NCBI RefSeq assembly: GCF_001542625.1
Contig: NZ_CP016279.1
Coordinates: forward strand, 8,556,001 to 8,620,000
Direction: 5' to 3'
DNA length: 64,000 nt
DNA from: Streptomyces griseochromogenes
GTDB taxonomy: Bacteria > Actinomycetota > Actinomycetes > Streptomycetales > Streptomycetaceae
Shown here piece by piece: positions 40,974 through 50,675 of this stretch (the first letter of the stretch is position 1; each line of letters opens with the position of its first letter). The notes beneath the pieces were generated by a model, which had not been told where the DNA came from, ran no database searches, and worked only from the letters and a program-made list of their open reading frames with translations. Position numbers and translations under genes: made by a program.

Positions 40974-41007
40974 CCCGCCATCGTGCCAGGTCGCGCTGTG
41001 CGCCGCG

Positions 41008-41829
41008 TCACCGGACGGCCGCCCTGCGGTACGCCCAGGCCGCCACGGCCAGCGAGACGACCCCGACGCCCGCGCACACCCCCAGGTCAGCGAGGACGAC
41101 GGCCCAGTCGGGGTGCGCCCCGAAGGTCCGCGCGTAGGCCTCCACGCCGTAGGTCGACGGCAGCAGATCCCGCGCCAGCCGCACGATCTCCGGCATCCGG
41201 TCGGCCGGCAGCACGCCCAGCAGCAGCGCCGCGGACATGCCCAGCTGTCCGAGCAGTGTGGCCAGCTCGGGCCGCGGCGCGAGCAGCCCGCAGGCGGCGC
41301 CCAGCCCGGCCAGCGCTGCCCCGGCGAGCGGGATCACGGCCACCAGGATCCACAGGTTGGACAGCGGCAGACCGAACAGCACACACCCGAAGACGGCGGT
41401 CACCAAGGTCCCCGGCACGGTGAAGGAGGCGTACGCCCCCGCCGCGCCCAGCACGACCGCGGCCGGCGGCACCGGCAGCGTGGCGTAGTGATCGAGCCCG
41501 CCGCTGGCCCGCAGCTGCCCGAAGTACTGCGACAGCAGATTCAGCGCGACATAGGCGACGACCAGCACCGACGACCCGGCCACCACGGACCGCGCCTCGC
41601 CGGCGCTGTCGACGACGCCGCGCATCATCACGGTGATGCCGACGGACTGGAAGGTCGCCACGAACAGCAACGGGATGCGGGCCACCCGGGCCCGGGACAG
41701 CTGCGCCCGGTAGACGGCCACCAGCGAGGGCCACAGCCGTGCGGGCGGCCCGAGTTCGGCCGCGCCCCGGGCCGCCTGTGGCACGGCCCGGGCATCGCCC
41801 GGCAGCACCTCGGCGGGTACGACACTCAC
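41008..41829 (-). CDS. ABC-2 type transporter permease
   Basis: Protein of 273 residues with about six membrane segments after a 45-residue cytoplasmic start; ARVARIPLLFVATFQSVGITVMMRGVV begins the ABC-2 core and the C-terminal half has PSTYGVEAYARTFGAHPDW. The GTG at 41829 with GAGGAG upstream is chosen; an in-frame ATG at 41883 would add 18 residues rich in Arg. It forms an exporter with the ATPase encoded 76 bases upstream. The substrate is unknown; drugs, lipids or peptides are usual. Confidence 0.87.
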   Translation of the reverse strand: MSVVPAEVLPGDARAVPQAARGAAELGPPARLWPSLVAVYRAQLSRARVARIPLLFVATFQSVGITVMMRGVVDSAGEARSVVAGSSVLVVAYVALNLLSQYFGQLRASGGLDHYATLPVPPAAVVLGAAGAYASFTVPGTLVTAVFGCVLFGLPLSNLWILVAVIPLAGAALAGLGAACGLLAPRPELATLLGQLGMSAALLLGVLPADRMPEIVRLARDLLPSTYGVEAYARTFGAHPDWAVVLADLGVCAGVGVVSLAVAAWAYRRAAVR

Positions 41830-41905
41830 GACGACCTGCTCCTCTTCCCTACGGCGGCCATGCCACCGTCCCACAGGGACCATACGGATACGACAAGCCG
41901 CGCGC

Positions 41906-42919
41906 TCATGCCTTCACCAGCCCCTGCCGTGCCGCGCCGCCCAGCGCCAGATAGACGTCCTCCAGGCTGGGCGTGGCGAGGGTGAAGTCGTCCAGGGCGG
42001 CGAAGGCGGCCCCGCCGGTCACCGTGGCGACGGCGGCCCGTGCCTCCTCGGGCGCCAGCCGCAGCGTCCAGCGCCGGCCGGACTCCACGGCCCGCTCGCG
42101 CAGCACGGCGACCTCGGGCACGTCCAGTGGCGCGGACTCCCGCCACACCAGCTCGACCCGCACCTCGCCGGAGACCTGTTCCTTGAGTCCGGCCGGGGTG
42201 TCGCAGGCGATGACCCGGCCCTGGTCCAGGACGGCGACCCGGTCCAGGACGGTCTCGGCCTCGATGACGTTGTGGGTGACCAGCACCACGGTCGTACCGT
42301 GCTCGGCCCGCCGCCGGTCCACGGCCGCCCACACCGCGCGCCGGGCCACCGGGTCCATGCCGGTGGTCGGCTCGTCCAGCACGAGTAGCGGGCGCCGGCC
42401 GACGAGGGCGGCGGCGAAGCAGGCGAGCCGCCGCTGGCCCCCGGACAGTTTCTTCAGCGCCCGCCCGGCGATCGGCGTGAGCCCGAGTTCCTCGATCACC
42501 GCGTCCCGCTCGGCGCGCGCCCCGCGTACGTCGAGTCCGCGCAGCCGTCCGGTGGTCTCCGCGGCCAGGGAGACGGTCAGCTCGTCGAGCGCGGAGGACT
42601 CCTGGCCGAGATAGGCGAGGATGCGCGCGGCCCGCTCGGGGTGGCGCACGATGTCATGGCCGAGGATCTCGACGCTTCCGGCGTCGGGGCGCAGCAGTCC
42701 GGTGAGCTGCCGTACGAGGGTGGACTTGCCGGCGCCGTTCGGCCCGAGCAGCCCGAAGATCTCTCCGCGGCGCACGTCCAGGGTCACGCCGTCGGTGGCC
42801 CGCACCTCGGGAGTGGCGGGCGTCCCGCGCCGTCCCTTGACGGGCGGATAGGTCTTGCCGAGTCCGCGCACGCGTACGGCCTCGTCATGCCGAAGTGCCT
42901 GTCCCGCGCGCGTACTCAC
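41906..42919 (-). CDS. ABC transporter ATP-binding protein (DrrA-like)
   Basis: Protein of 337 residues. Walker A GLLGPNGAGKSTL, Q-loop, signature LSGGQRRLA, Walker B LLVLDEPTTGMDP and the switch His in VLVTHNVIEAE are complete. The extended C-terminal domain (about residues 235-337) ending TLATPSLEDVYLAL is typical of drug-resistance exporters of the DrrA/CcmA group. It energises the neighbouring ABC-2 permease. GTG start without a clear ribosome-binding site. Confidence 0.93.
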   Translation of the reverse strand: MSTRAGQALRHDEAVRVRGLGKTYPPVKGRRGTPATPEVRATDGVTLDVRRGEIFGLLGPNGAGKSTLVRQLTGLLRPDAGSVEILGHDIVRHPERAARILAYLGQESSALDELTVSLAAETTGRLRGLDVRGARAERDAVIEELGLTPIAGRALKKLSGGQRRLACFAAALVGRRPLLVLDEPTTGMDPVARRAVWAAVDRRRAEHGTTVVLVTHNVIEAETVLDRVAVLDQGRVIACDTPAGLKEQVSGEVRVELVWRESAPLDVPEVAVLRERAVESGRRWTLRLAPEEARAAVATVTGGAAFAALDDFTLATPSLEDVYLALGGAARQGLVKA

Positions 42920-42971
42920 AAGGGACGAGACTACGGGGTCCGAACCCTTTACTCGTCTTTGGGGGCTCGTC

Positions 42972-42990
42972 CCGCTCCGCCGCGGAGCGG
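42972..42990 (-). terminator. Short GC hairpin after the NYN gene
   Basis: CCGCTCC and GGAGCGG arms separated by GCCGC, between the stop of the NYN-domain gene (43071) and the start of the ABC ATPase gene. Confidence 0.5.
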
Positions 42991-43070
42991 AACCCCGCCG
43001 CGACGGCGATCAGCCACGACGGCGGAGACCGGCGGTGCCGAAGCCACCGCACCTGCCCGCGACGGCCCGC

Positions 43071-44297
43071 TCACTCCCCGGCAGGGGCGTGCTCCGCCGC
43101 CGCCGGCACATCGAACTCGCGCCAGAAGCCCGCTCGGATGGCGTAACGGTCGTGATCGTCGATCTGGTCGTCCTTGTGCGCGAGCAGGCCGAAGCGGGCG
43201 GCGTACCGCAGCAGCTCGCCGTCGATGCGGTGCGGGATGCGCGGATACATCGAGGACAGCCTCTGCAGATGGCCCTGGTCGCCGAGCCGGGACATCCACC
43301 GGCGGGCGAAGACCTGCCCCACCTCGTACGGGTCGCCGCCGACGGTGGTGATGTCCTCCTCCCGGTCGGCCCACCGCTGCTCGGCGGTGGTCAGCTGGGC
43401 CAGAGTCGGCATGGAGGCGACCTCGGGCGGCTCGGAGACCGCTCCCGGACGGTCCACCCAGCCCTTGTCGGAGGACCACCTCAGGGTCGCGGTCGTCGGA
43501 TGCTGCACGCCCTGCGCACCGGGTGCGCGCAGGGCGGCGAGGTCCTTCGGGGTGGGTACGCCCTTGGGGGCGGGCACCCGCTCCTGGGCGCCGTTCTCCG
43601 ACGCGGCGGCCGGCGGGCGGGCGCCCTCCTCGGCGGACCGCTCGGCGGCCGCGGCGAGCGCGGACTCGGGCAACGGCGCGGAGAGGATGGCCGCGATCTC
43701 GGGGCGGGGCGCGGGCGGCGGCGCGCAGACGCCGGTCAGTTCCTTGGCGCGGACCGCCTGGGTGATCCAGGCCCGGTCCAGGACGCGCCGCTCGTCGGCC
43801 TCGGCGACCAGGTCCTCGGACTGGTTGTAGTCCCCGTCGGCGGCCTGCACCGCCCACAGGTGGACGGCGACGCCGTGCTCCTTGGCGGCCATCATGCCGG
43901 GCAGCAGATCGCCGTCGCCGGTGACCAGGACGACGTCGGAGCAGGCGCGGTTGCGGGCCAGTTCGGTCAGCTCGGCGTGCATGGCGGCGTCCACGCCCTT
44001 CTGCGCCCACCGTCCGTCACTGCGAGTGAGGGCGCCGAGCCGGACGGTGACCCTGGGCATCACGCGCAGCCGCCGGTGCTCCGGCTGGGGAACGCGGTCG
44101 GGGGCGCCGTCGAACCAGTAGATGCGCAGCAGCGGGCGCTCGGTCTCCGACTCGGCGCGTTCGCGCAGGGCCTGGATCAGCGCGGTGTGGTCGACGGTGA
44201 TCCGGGACCGCGAGGGCTCGCCGGCGAGGAGGCTGGCGGCGGCACCCAGCAGATACCCGGCGTCCACCAGGACGATGCAGCGGTCCACGCGACTCAC
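43071..44297 (-). CDS. NYN-domain (PIN-like) putative ribonuclease
   Basis: Protein of 408 residues. The N-terminal domain (about 1-185) has the acidic residues of an NYN/PIN nuclease: CIVLVDAGYLLG, IYWFDGAPD, QKGVDAAMHAEL and SDVVLVTGDGDLLPGMM. A Pro/Ala-rich linker (about 190-290) joins it to a C-terminal domain with RYAARFGLLAHKDDQIDDHDRYAIRAGFWREF. Such proteins cut RNA, though no target is known for this subgroup. GTG start after GAAGAGG. Divergent from the small gene at 44513. Confidence 0.88.
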   Translation of the reverse strand: MSRVDRCIVLVDAGYLLGAAASLLAGEPSRSRITVDHTALIQALRERAESETERPLLRIYWFDGAPDRVPQPEHRRLRVMPRVTVRLGALTRSDGRWAQKGVDAAMHAELTELARNRACSDVVLVTGDGDLLPGMMAAKEHGVAVHLWAVQAADGDYNQSEDLVAEADERRVLDRAWITQAVRAKELTGVCAPPPAPRPEIAAILSAPLPESALAAAAERSAEEGARPPAAASENGAQERVPAPKGVPTPKDLAALRAPGAQGVQHPTTATLRWSSDKGWVDRPGAVSEPPEVASMPTLAQLTTAEQRWADREEDITTVGGDPYEVGQVFARRWMSRLGDQGHLQRLSSMYPRIPHRIDGELLRYAARFGLLAHKDDQIDDHDRYAIRAGFWREFDVPAAAEHAPAGE

Positions 44298-44512
44298 CCT
44301 CTTCCCAGGAGGCTTTGCTTCGGACTTCCTTCGAGTCTGCCCGACTGCGCGAGGGTTAACGGCCCGAACTCGATCTTCGGCGTGGCGTTACAGCATTCCC
44401 TGGCCCGTCCACGCTGTTACACACGGTAATTATCCGACATGCGCCTGATGTCAGCTTATGTGAATCTGATCCCGGCCCTGGCCCCTAGATCCCCCGCAGG
44501 AGGCAGATCACC

Positions 44513-44689
44513 ATGGCCAAGAACAAGAACCGCAAGCAGGGTGGCCCGCAGAGCCGCGCCTCGCAGGCCGAGCAGGCTCAGGAGCGCGCACAGCGGTCGT
44601 CCACGGAGGCGCACGAGTCCCCGATGCACGTCCCGGGCAGCCCGTCGGACGTTGCTCGTAAGCAGCAGAAGCGCTTCGGCCACAACTAA
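44513..44689 (+). CDS. Small conserved Lys/Gln-rich protein
   Basis: A 58-codon gene with a strong AGGAGG ribosome-binding site. It begins MAKNKNRKQGGPQSRASQAEQAQE and ends PSDVARKQQKRFGHN. It is hydrophilic, basic at both ends and probably disordered; I recall similar short streptomycete proteins of unknown role. A perfect hairpin follows its stop. The strong translation signals and the terminator argue that the gene is real. Confidence 0.8.
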   Translation: MAKNKNRKQGGPQSRASQAEQAQERAQRSSTEAHESPMHVPGSPSDVARKQQKRFGHN

Positions 44690-44713
44690 AGGGCACTTGA
44701 AGCCCAGGCACAC

Positions 44714-44748
44714 GGAAGGGGCGCACCCGCAGAGGGTGCGCCCCTTCC
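44714..44748. terminator. Bidirectional terminator
   Basis: Perfect 15-base arms GGAAGGGGCGCACCC and complement around the loop GCAGA, between the small gene (+) and dnaE (-). Runs of T/C on the plus side support termination. Confidence 0.8.
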
Positions 44749-44760
44749 CGTCGCATTCGC

Positions 44761-47700
44761 TCAGCCCGCCAGGCAGGAGGGGCCGAGCAGCACCTTCAGA
44801 TCGCCGAAGAGGGCCGGGTCGGGCTTGACCCGGTGCCGGTCCAGGCGCAGCACGGTGGTCTTGCGCGGGCCCTGGAGCCTGATCCGGACCTCGCTGTCGC
44901 CCTTGTGATGGCTGAGGATCTCGCCGAGGCGGCTGACCATGGGCGGGGTGACCCTGGTGGCGGGGATGGTGAGGATCACCGGGGCGTTGGTGCCCGCGTT
45001 GGAGAGGTCCGGGACCATCAGCTCCATGGCGACGAGCCGCGGCACGTCCTCGCGCTTGTCGAGGCGGCCCTTGACGAACACCACGGCGTCCTCGACCAGC
45101 TGCGTGGACACCAGCTGATAGGTGGCCGGGAAGAACATGCACTCGATGGAGCCGGCGAGGTCCTCGACGGTGGCGATGGCCCAGGCGTTGCCCTGCTTGG
45201 TCATCTTGCGCTGCAGGCCGGAGATGATGCCGCCGATGGTGACGACCGCGCCGTCGGCGTGCTCGCCGCCGGTGAGCTGGGCGATGCCCGCGTCCGCCTT
45301 GTCGGACAGGACGTGCTCCAGGCCGAAGAGCGGGTGGTCGGAGACGTACAGACCGAGCATCTCCCGCTCCTGGGCGAGCAGGTAGGTCTTGTCCCACTCG
45401 TCCTCGGCGAACTGCACGTCGAGTCCGAAGCCGGGCTCGCTGCTCTCCTCCTCACCCATGCCGCCGAAGAGGTCGAACTGCCCCTCGGCCTCCTTGCGCT
45501 TGACCGCGACCACGTTGTCGATCATCGGTTCGTACTGGGCCGTCAGCCCCTTGCGGGTGTGCCCGAGGGTGTCGAACGCTCCCGCCTTGATCAGCGACTC
45601 CGTGGTGCGCTTGTTGCACGCGACCGCCTCGACCTTGTCGAGGTAGTCGGGGAAGGAGGCGTACTTGCCCTTCGCCTTGCGGCTCTTGATGATCGACTCC
45701 ACCACGTTGGTGCCGACGTTGCGCACGGCTTCGAGGCCGAAGAGGATCACGTCGTCGCCCTGGGCGGCGAAGTTGTGCACCGACTCGTTGACGTTCGGCG
45801 GGAGCACCTTGATGCCCATGCGGCGGCACTCGTTGAGATAGATCGCCGACTTGTCCTTGTCGTCCTTGACGGAGGTCAGGAGCGCGGCCATGTACTCGGC
45901 GGGGTAGTTCGCCTTCAGATAGGCGGTCCAGTACGACACCAGGCCGTACGCGGCCGAGTGGGCCTTGTTGAAGGCGTAGCCGGCGAACGGGACCAGCACG
46001 TCCCACAGGGCCTGGATCGCCTCGTCGCTGTAGTCGTTCTTGCGGGCGCCGGCCTGGAAGATGGTGAAGTTCTTCGCCAGTTCCTCAGGCTTCTTCTTGC
46101 CCATCACCCGGCGGAGGATGTCGGCCTCGCCGAGCGAGTAGCCCGCGATGATCTGGGCGGCCTTCTGCACCTGCTCCTGGTAGACGATCAGGCCGTAGGT
46201 GACCGCCAGGACCTCTTCGAGGGGCTTCTCCAGCTCCTTGTGGATCGGGGTGATCTCCTGGAGCTTGTTCTTGCGCAGCGCGTAGTTGGTGTGCGAGTCC
46301 ATGCCCATGGGACCCGGGCGGTACAGCGCCGACACGGCGGAGATGTCTTCGAAGTTGTCGGGCTTCATCAGGCGCAGCAGCGAGCGCATGGGGCCACCGT
46401 CGAACTGGAAGACGCCGAGGGTGTCGCCGCGCTGGAGCAGTTCGAAGGTCGTCGGGTCGTCGAGCGGGAGGCCCAGGAGGTCGATGTCGACCCCCTTGTT
46501 GACCTTCACCATCTTGACGGCGTCGTCCATGATCGTGAGGTTGCGCAGGCCCAGGAAGTCCATCTTCAGCAGGCCGAGCGACTCGCAGCTCGGGTAGTCC
46601 CACTGCGTGATGGTGACGTTGTCGGTGTGCCTCACCCAGACCGGGACATGCTCGGTGATGGTCTCGCTGGACATGATCACGCCGGCCGCGTGCACGCCCA
46701 TCTGCCGGACCAGGCCCTCGACGCCCTTGGCGGTGTCGATGACCTTCTTCACGTCCGGCTCGTTCTCGTACATCCCGCGGATCTCGCCCGCCTCGCTGTA
46801 GCGCGGGTGCGAGGGGTCGGTGATGCCGTTCAGGTCGATGCCCTTGCCGAGGACGTCGGCGGGCATCGCCTTGGTGAGCCGGTCGCCCATGGCGTACGGA
46901 TAGCCCAGCACGCGCGCGGAGTCCTTGATCGCGTTCTTGGCCTTGATCTTGCCGTACGTGCCGATCATGGCGACCTTGTCGGCGCCGTACTTCTCCGTCA
47001 CGTACCGGATGACCTCGACGCGCCGACGCTCGTCGAAGTCGATGTCGACGTCGGGCATGGAGACGCGCTCGGGGTTCAGGAAGCGCTCGAAGATCAGGCC
47101 GTGCGGGATCGGGTCGAGGTCGGTGATGCCCATGGCGTAGGCGACGATCGAGCCGGCCGCGGAGCCTCGGCCGGGGCCGACCGCGATGCCGTTGTTCTTG
47201 GCCCACATGATGAAGTCGGCGACCACGAGGAAGTAGCCGGGGAACCCCATCTGGATGATGACGTCCATCTCGTACTCGGCCTGCTTCTGGCGGTCGTCGG
47301 GGATGCCGCCGGGGAAGCGGCGCTCCATGCCGCGGCGGACCTCCTCCTTGAACCAGGTGACCTCGGTGTAGCCCTCGGGGATGTCGAACTTCGGCATGAG
47401 GTTCTTCGCCTCGAACATGCCGGAGGTGTCCACCATCTCCGCGACCAGGAGCGTGTTGGCGCACCCCTCCTGCCAGGCGTCCGAGGAGTCGATGGCGTAC
47501 ATCTCGTCCGTGGACTTCAGGTAGTAGCCGGTGCCGTCGAACTTGAAGCGGTCGGGGTCGGAGAGGTTCTTGCCGGTCTGGATGCACAGCAGGGCGTCAT
47601 GGGCGCCGGCCTCGTGCGCGTAGGTGTAGTGCGAGTCGTTGGTGACCAGCGGCGGGATGCCGAGCTTCTTGCCGATCTCCAGGAGACCGTCGCGGACCCG

Positions 47701-48300
47701 GTGCTCGATCTCGATCCCGTGGTCCATCAGCTCCATGAAGTAGCGGTCCTTGCCGAAGATGTCCTGGTAGTCGGCGGCGGCCTTGAGGGCCTCGTCGAAC
47801 TGACCCAGGCGCAGCCGCGTCTGGACCTCTCCGGAGGGACAGCCGGTGGAGGCGACGATCCCCTCGGACCACTGGGAGATCGTCTCCTTGTCCATCCGGG
47901 GCCACTTCTGCAGCCAGCCCTCGGCGTAGGCGTCGGAGGAGAGCCGGAAGATGTTGTGCAGACCCGTCTTGTTGGTGGCCCACATCGTCTTGTGGGTGTA
48001 ACCACCGGAACCGGAGACGTCGTCCCGCTTCTGGTGCGGCTGGCCCCACTGGATCTTGCGCTTGTTGCGCCGGGACTCCGGTGCGACATACGCCTCGATC
48101 CCGATGATCGGGGTGATTCCGGCCTTCTGCGCGGAATGGAAGAAGTCGTACGCCCCGTGGAGGTTGCCGTGGTCGGACATGGCGATGTGCGTCATGCCCA
48201 TCTCATTGCAGGCGTTGAACATGTCCTTGAGCCGCGCGGCACCGTCCAGCAGCGAGTACTGGGTGTGGACGTGCAGGTGCGTGAAGGGCGGCTTTGACAC
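44761..48300 (-). CDS. dnaE: DNA polymerase III alpha subunit
   Basis: Replicative polymerase of 1179 residues. Domains in order: PHP domain from FTHLHVHTQYSLLDGAARL (about 1-290), the polymerase palm with GPGRGSAAGSIVAY and the catalytic acids in MPDVDIDFDERRR (about 395-415), fingers with QMGVHAAGVIMS and YQEQVQKAAQIIAGYSLGEAD, the tandem helix-hairpin-helix region, and the OB fold with GGIISGLQRKMTKQGNAWAIATVEDL. Its PHP metal ligands appear intact. The GTG at 48300 has GGAGG seven bases upstream. Length is normal for DnaE1. Confidence 0.97.
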   Translation of the reverse strand: MSKPPFTHLHVHTQYSLLDGAARLKDMFNACNEMGMTHIAMSDHGNLHGAYDFFHSAQKAGITPIIGIEAYVAPESRRNKRKIQWGQPHQKRDDVSGSGGYTHKTMWATNKTGLHNIFRLSSDAYAEGWLQKWPRMDKETISQWSEGIVASTGCPSGEVQTRLRLGQFDEALKAAADYQDIFGKDRYFMELMDHGIEIEHRVRDGLLEIGKKLGIPPLVTNDSHYTYAHEAGAHDALLCIQTGKNLSDPDRFKFDGTGYYLKSTDEMYAIDSSDAWQEGCANTLLVAEMVDTSGMFEAKNLMPKFDIPEGYTEVTWFKEEVRRGMERRFPGGIPDDRQKQAEYEMDVIIQMGFPGYFLVVADFIMWAKNNGIAVGPGRGSAAGSIVAYAMGITDLDPIPHGLIFERFLNPERVSMPDVDIDFDERRRVEVIRYVTEKYGADKVAMIGTYGKIKAKNAIKDSARVLGYPYAMGDRLTKAMPADVLGKGIDLNGITDPSHPRYSEAGEIRGMYENEPDVKKVIDTAKGVEGLVRQMGVHAAGVIMSSETITEHVPVWVRHTDNVTITQWDYPSCESLGLLKMDFLGLRNLTIMDDAVKMVKVNKGVDIDLLGLPLDDPTTFELLQRGDTLGVFQFDGGPMRSLLRLMKPDNFEDISAVSALYRPGPMGMDSHTNYALRKNKLQEITPIHKELEKPLEEVLAVTYGLIVYQEQVQKAAQIIAGYSLGEADILRRVMGKKKPEELAKNFTIFQAGARKNDYSDEAIQALWDVLVPFAGYAFNKAHSAAYGLVSYWTAYLKANYPAEYMAALLTSVKDDKDKSAIYLNECRRMGIKVLPPNVNESVHNFAAQGDDVILFGLEAVRNVGTNVVESIIKSRKAKGKYASFPDYLDKVEAVACNKRTTESLIKAGAFDTLGHTRKGLTAQYEPMIDNVVAVKRKEAEGQFDLFGGMGEEESSEPGFGLDVQFAEDEWDKTYLLAQEREMLGLYVSDHPLFGLEHVLSDKADAGIAQLTGGEHADGAVVTIGGIISGLQRKMTKQGNAWAIATVEDLAGSIECMFFPATYQLVSTQLVEDAVVFVKGRLDKREDVPRLVAMELMVPDLSNAGTNAPVILTIPATRVTPPMVSRLGEILSHHKGDSEVRIRLQGPRKTTVLRLDRHRVKPDPALFGDLKVLLGPSCLAG

Positions 48301-48502
48301 GGTATGGCCTCCAACGGAAAACACTGGGGGACGGGCGGGCGGACAGTTCTGGGGTCAGCGTCGAAGTCTATGCCCCGGGACTGACACTCGCGGGCTATCC
48401 CTGCGTACCTTCATGCGGGAACCGGGCACTCCCGCGTGGCGTCGCCCGTTGGGTACGGCAGAAACGCTGTCGTACAGGCAATGCACCAGGAGGCACCCCG
48501 CG

Positions 48503-49828
48503 ATGTCGGTCCCCCAGCTCAACGACGAGCCGCGCGGCGAGGAGATCCTCGCCGTCTTCGACACCGCCTTCGGCAGGCTCCTGGCCGCCGACCCGGCCGC
48601 GTTCCGGGTCAAGTTCCGGAAGATGGCGGCCTCGGCCTTCGCGTTCTACCGGGGCACGGCGTGCCTCTTCTACCACGACCTCGACGCGGAGAAGCGCGGC
48701 GGCCCGTACCTGGACGACCGCACCTCACGCGTGTGGATCCACGGCGACCTGCACGCCGAGAACTTCGGCACCTACATGGACTCCAACGGCCGCCTGGTCT
48801 TCAACGTCAACGACTTCGACGAGGCCTACGTAGGCCCGTTCACCTGGGACCTCAAGCGCTTCTCCGCCTCCATCGCGCTCATCGGGTACGCCAAGGCGCT
48901 CAGCGACGAGCAGATCACCGAGCTGGTGACGATCTACGCCGCCGCCTACCGCGAGCGCATCCACGCCCTGGCCACGGGCGCCAAGAGCGACGAGGTGCCG
49001 CCGTTCACGCTGGACACCGCGCAGGGTCCCCTCCTGGACGCGCTGCGTGACGCCCGCTCCCTGACCCGCTTCGAGCTGCTGGACTCGATGACCGAGATCC
49101 GTGAGTTCGAGCGCCGCTTCGCGCCGGGCGGCGGCTCCATCGAGCTGGACGCGGCCACCCGCTACAAGGTGCTGGCCGCCTTCGACGGCTACCTGGAGAC
49201 ACTGCCGGACTCCTCGCTGGCCCGCCCGGACTCGTACCGGGTGAAGGACGTCGTGGGCCGCCGGGGCATCGGCATCGGCTCGGCCGGCCTGCCGTCGTAC
49301 AACATCCTCCTGGAGGGCCACAGCGACGCCCTGGAGAACGACGTCGTGATCTACATCAAGCAGGCCCAGACCCCGGCCGTCTCCCGGCACATCACGGACC
49401 CGGCGATCGCGGAGTACTTCCAGCACGAGGGCCACCGCACCGTGATCTCCCAGCGCGCCCTGCAGGCGCACGCCGACCCGTGGCTGGGCTGGACCGAGCT
49501 GGACGGCGCGGGCCAGCTGGTCGCCGAGGTCTCGCCGTACGCGGTGGACCTGGGCTGGGGCGACATCGACGACCCGGAGGAGATCGCGGCCGTCGTCGCG
49601 GACCTGGGCCGGGCCACGGCCACGATGCACGCGGCGGCGGACGACACCTCCGGCGAGTCCCTGGTGCCGTTCTCCACCGAGCGGGCCATCGACGCGGCGC
49701 TCGCGGCCGACGAGGAGGGCTTCGCTCCCCTGCTGGTGGACTTCGCGCACCGTTACGGCGCACGCGCGCGTGCCGACCACCAGATCTTCGTCGACCTGTT
49801 TCGCAACGGCCGGATTCCGGGGCTGTAA
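48503..49828 (+). CDS. DUF2252 protein, kinase-like
   Basis: Protein of 441 residues from an ATG with AGGAGG nine bases upstream. Central motifs RVWIHGDLHAENFGTY and FNVNDFDEAYVGPFTWDLKRF resemble the catalytic loop (HGDxHxxN) and the metal-binding DFD of aminoglycoside phosphotransferase-like kinases. Preceding FRKMAASAFAFYRGTACLFYHDL is the family start. The C-terminal half includes VKDVVGRRGIGIGSAG. No substrate is known. It is divergent from dnaE. Confidence 0.88.
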   Translation: MSVPQLNDEPRGEEILAVFDTAFGRLLAADPAAFRVKFRKMAASAFAFYRGTACLFYHDLDAEKRGGPYLDDRTSRVWIHGDLHAENFGTYMDSNGRLVFNVNDFDEAYVGPFTWDLKRFSASIALIGYAKALSDEQITELVTIYAAAYRERIHALATGAKSDEVPPFTLDTAQGPLLDALRDARSLTRFELLDSMTEIREFERRFAPGGGSIELDAATRYKVLAAFDGYLETLPDSSLARPDSYRVKDVVGRRGIGIGSAGLPSYNILLEGHSDALENDVVIYIKQAQTPAVSRHITDPAIAEYFQHEGHRTVISQRALQAHADPWLGWTELDGAGQLVAEVSPYAVDLGWGDIDDPEEIAAVVADLGRATATMHAAADDTSGESLVPFSTERAIDAALAADEEGFAPLLVDFAHRYGARARADHQIFVDLFRNGRIPGL

Positions 49829-49896
49829 CCTTCGCGGACTCACAGGCACTCTTTAGGGGTCCCTTACCCGCGTACGTGACAGACTCTTCTCTCGCT

Positions 49897-50586
49897 ATGG
49901 ACATATCCGGGACCCAGCTCAGAGCCGTGCGCACGGCGCTGTTCACGGCCGTGGTCGTGACGCTCAGCACCGCGTCGCACGTGCTGCTGTCCCGGGCCCC
50001 GCTGCCGGCCGCGACCGTGGCCGCGGTCGCCGCCGGTGTCTTCGCCGGCGCGTACGCGCTGGCGGGCCGCGAGCGCGGCTTCGGCCGGATCGCGGCCCTG
50101 CTGATCCCGCTGGAGCTGGCCGCGGACACGGTGTTCACCACCGGCCAGCACACCTGTTACGGCAGGGCGGGCGGCCCGATCGCCGGCCCCCTGCGCGCGG
50201 TCGGCCTGGACATGCTGTGCCAGGGCGGTGCCGTGGGCACCCCGCTGGCCCAGGTGACCGGCGCCCACGACCGCCCGGGCGCACTGCTCGCGCACGCCAG
50301 TCCGGCCGCCGCCTGGCTGCTGCTCGCCGCGCACGTCGGCGTGGGCCTGCTGGCCGCCGCCTGGCTGCGCCGGGGCGAGCGAGCCCTGACCCAGCTGGTG
50401 CGCGCGGTCGCCGCGACCACCTTCCGGCCGCTGCTGATGGCGGTGGCCGCCGGCGGCGTGCGGTTGTCTCCCGCGCGGCGGCTGCCGCGTCCGGCCCCTC
50501 GGCCGGCCGCCGTCCGCGATCTGCTTCTCGTGCACTCCCTGGGACGGCGGGGACCGCCGTGCTCGACCGCTTTCGCCCTCGCCTGA
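49897..50586 (+). CDS. Hypothetical integral membrane protein
   Basis: Protein of 229 residues with four or five membrane segments: about 8-30, 33-50, 55-72 and 130-150, plus a possible one at 165-180. The start at ATG 49897 keeps a short cytoplasmic N-terminus; GTG at 49876 is an alternative. A loop contains FTTGQHTCYGRAGGPIAGPL with a His and Cys, and the C-terminus is Arg/Pro-rich. Resembles conserved streptomycete membrane proteins without assigned function. Confidence 0.72.
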   Translation: MDISGTQLRAVRTALFTAVVVTLSTASHVLLSRAPLPAATVAAVAAGVFAGAYALAGRERGFGRIAALLIPLELAADTVFTTGQHTCYGRAGGPIAGPLRAVGLDMLCQGGAVGTPLAQVTGAHDRPGALLAHASPAAAWLLLAAHVGVGLLAAAWLRRGERALTQLVRAVAATTFRPLLMAVAAGGVRLSPARRLPRPAPRPAAVRDLLLVHSLGRRGPPCSTAFALA

Positions 50587-50675
50587 GCACGGGCGACGAA
50601 GGCAACTGAGCACGACCGGTTCCCCACACGTATCTCGCGTACGGCATGTGCGCGTCCCACATGGAGATCACCAAT

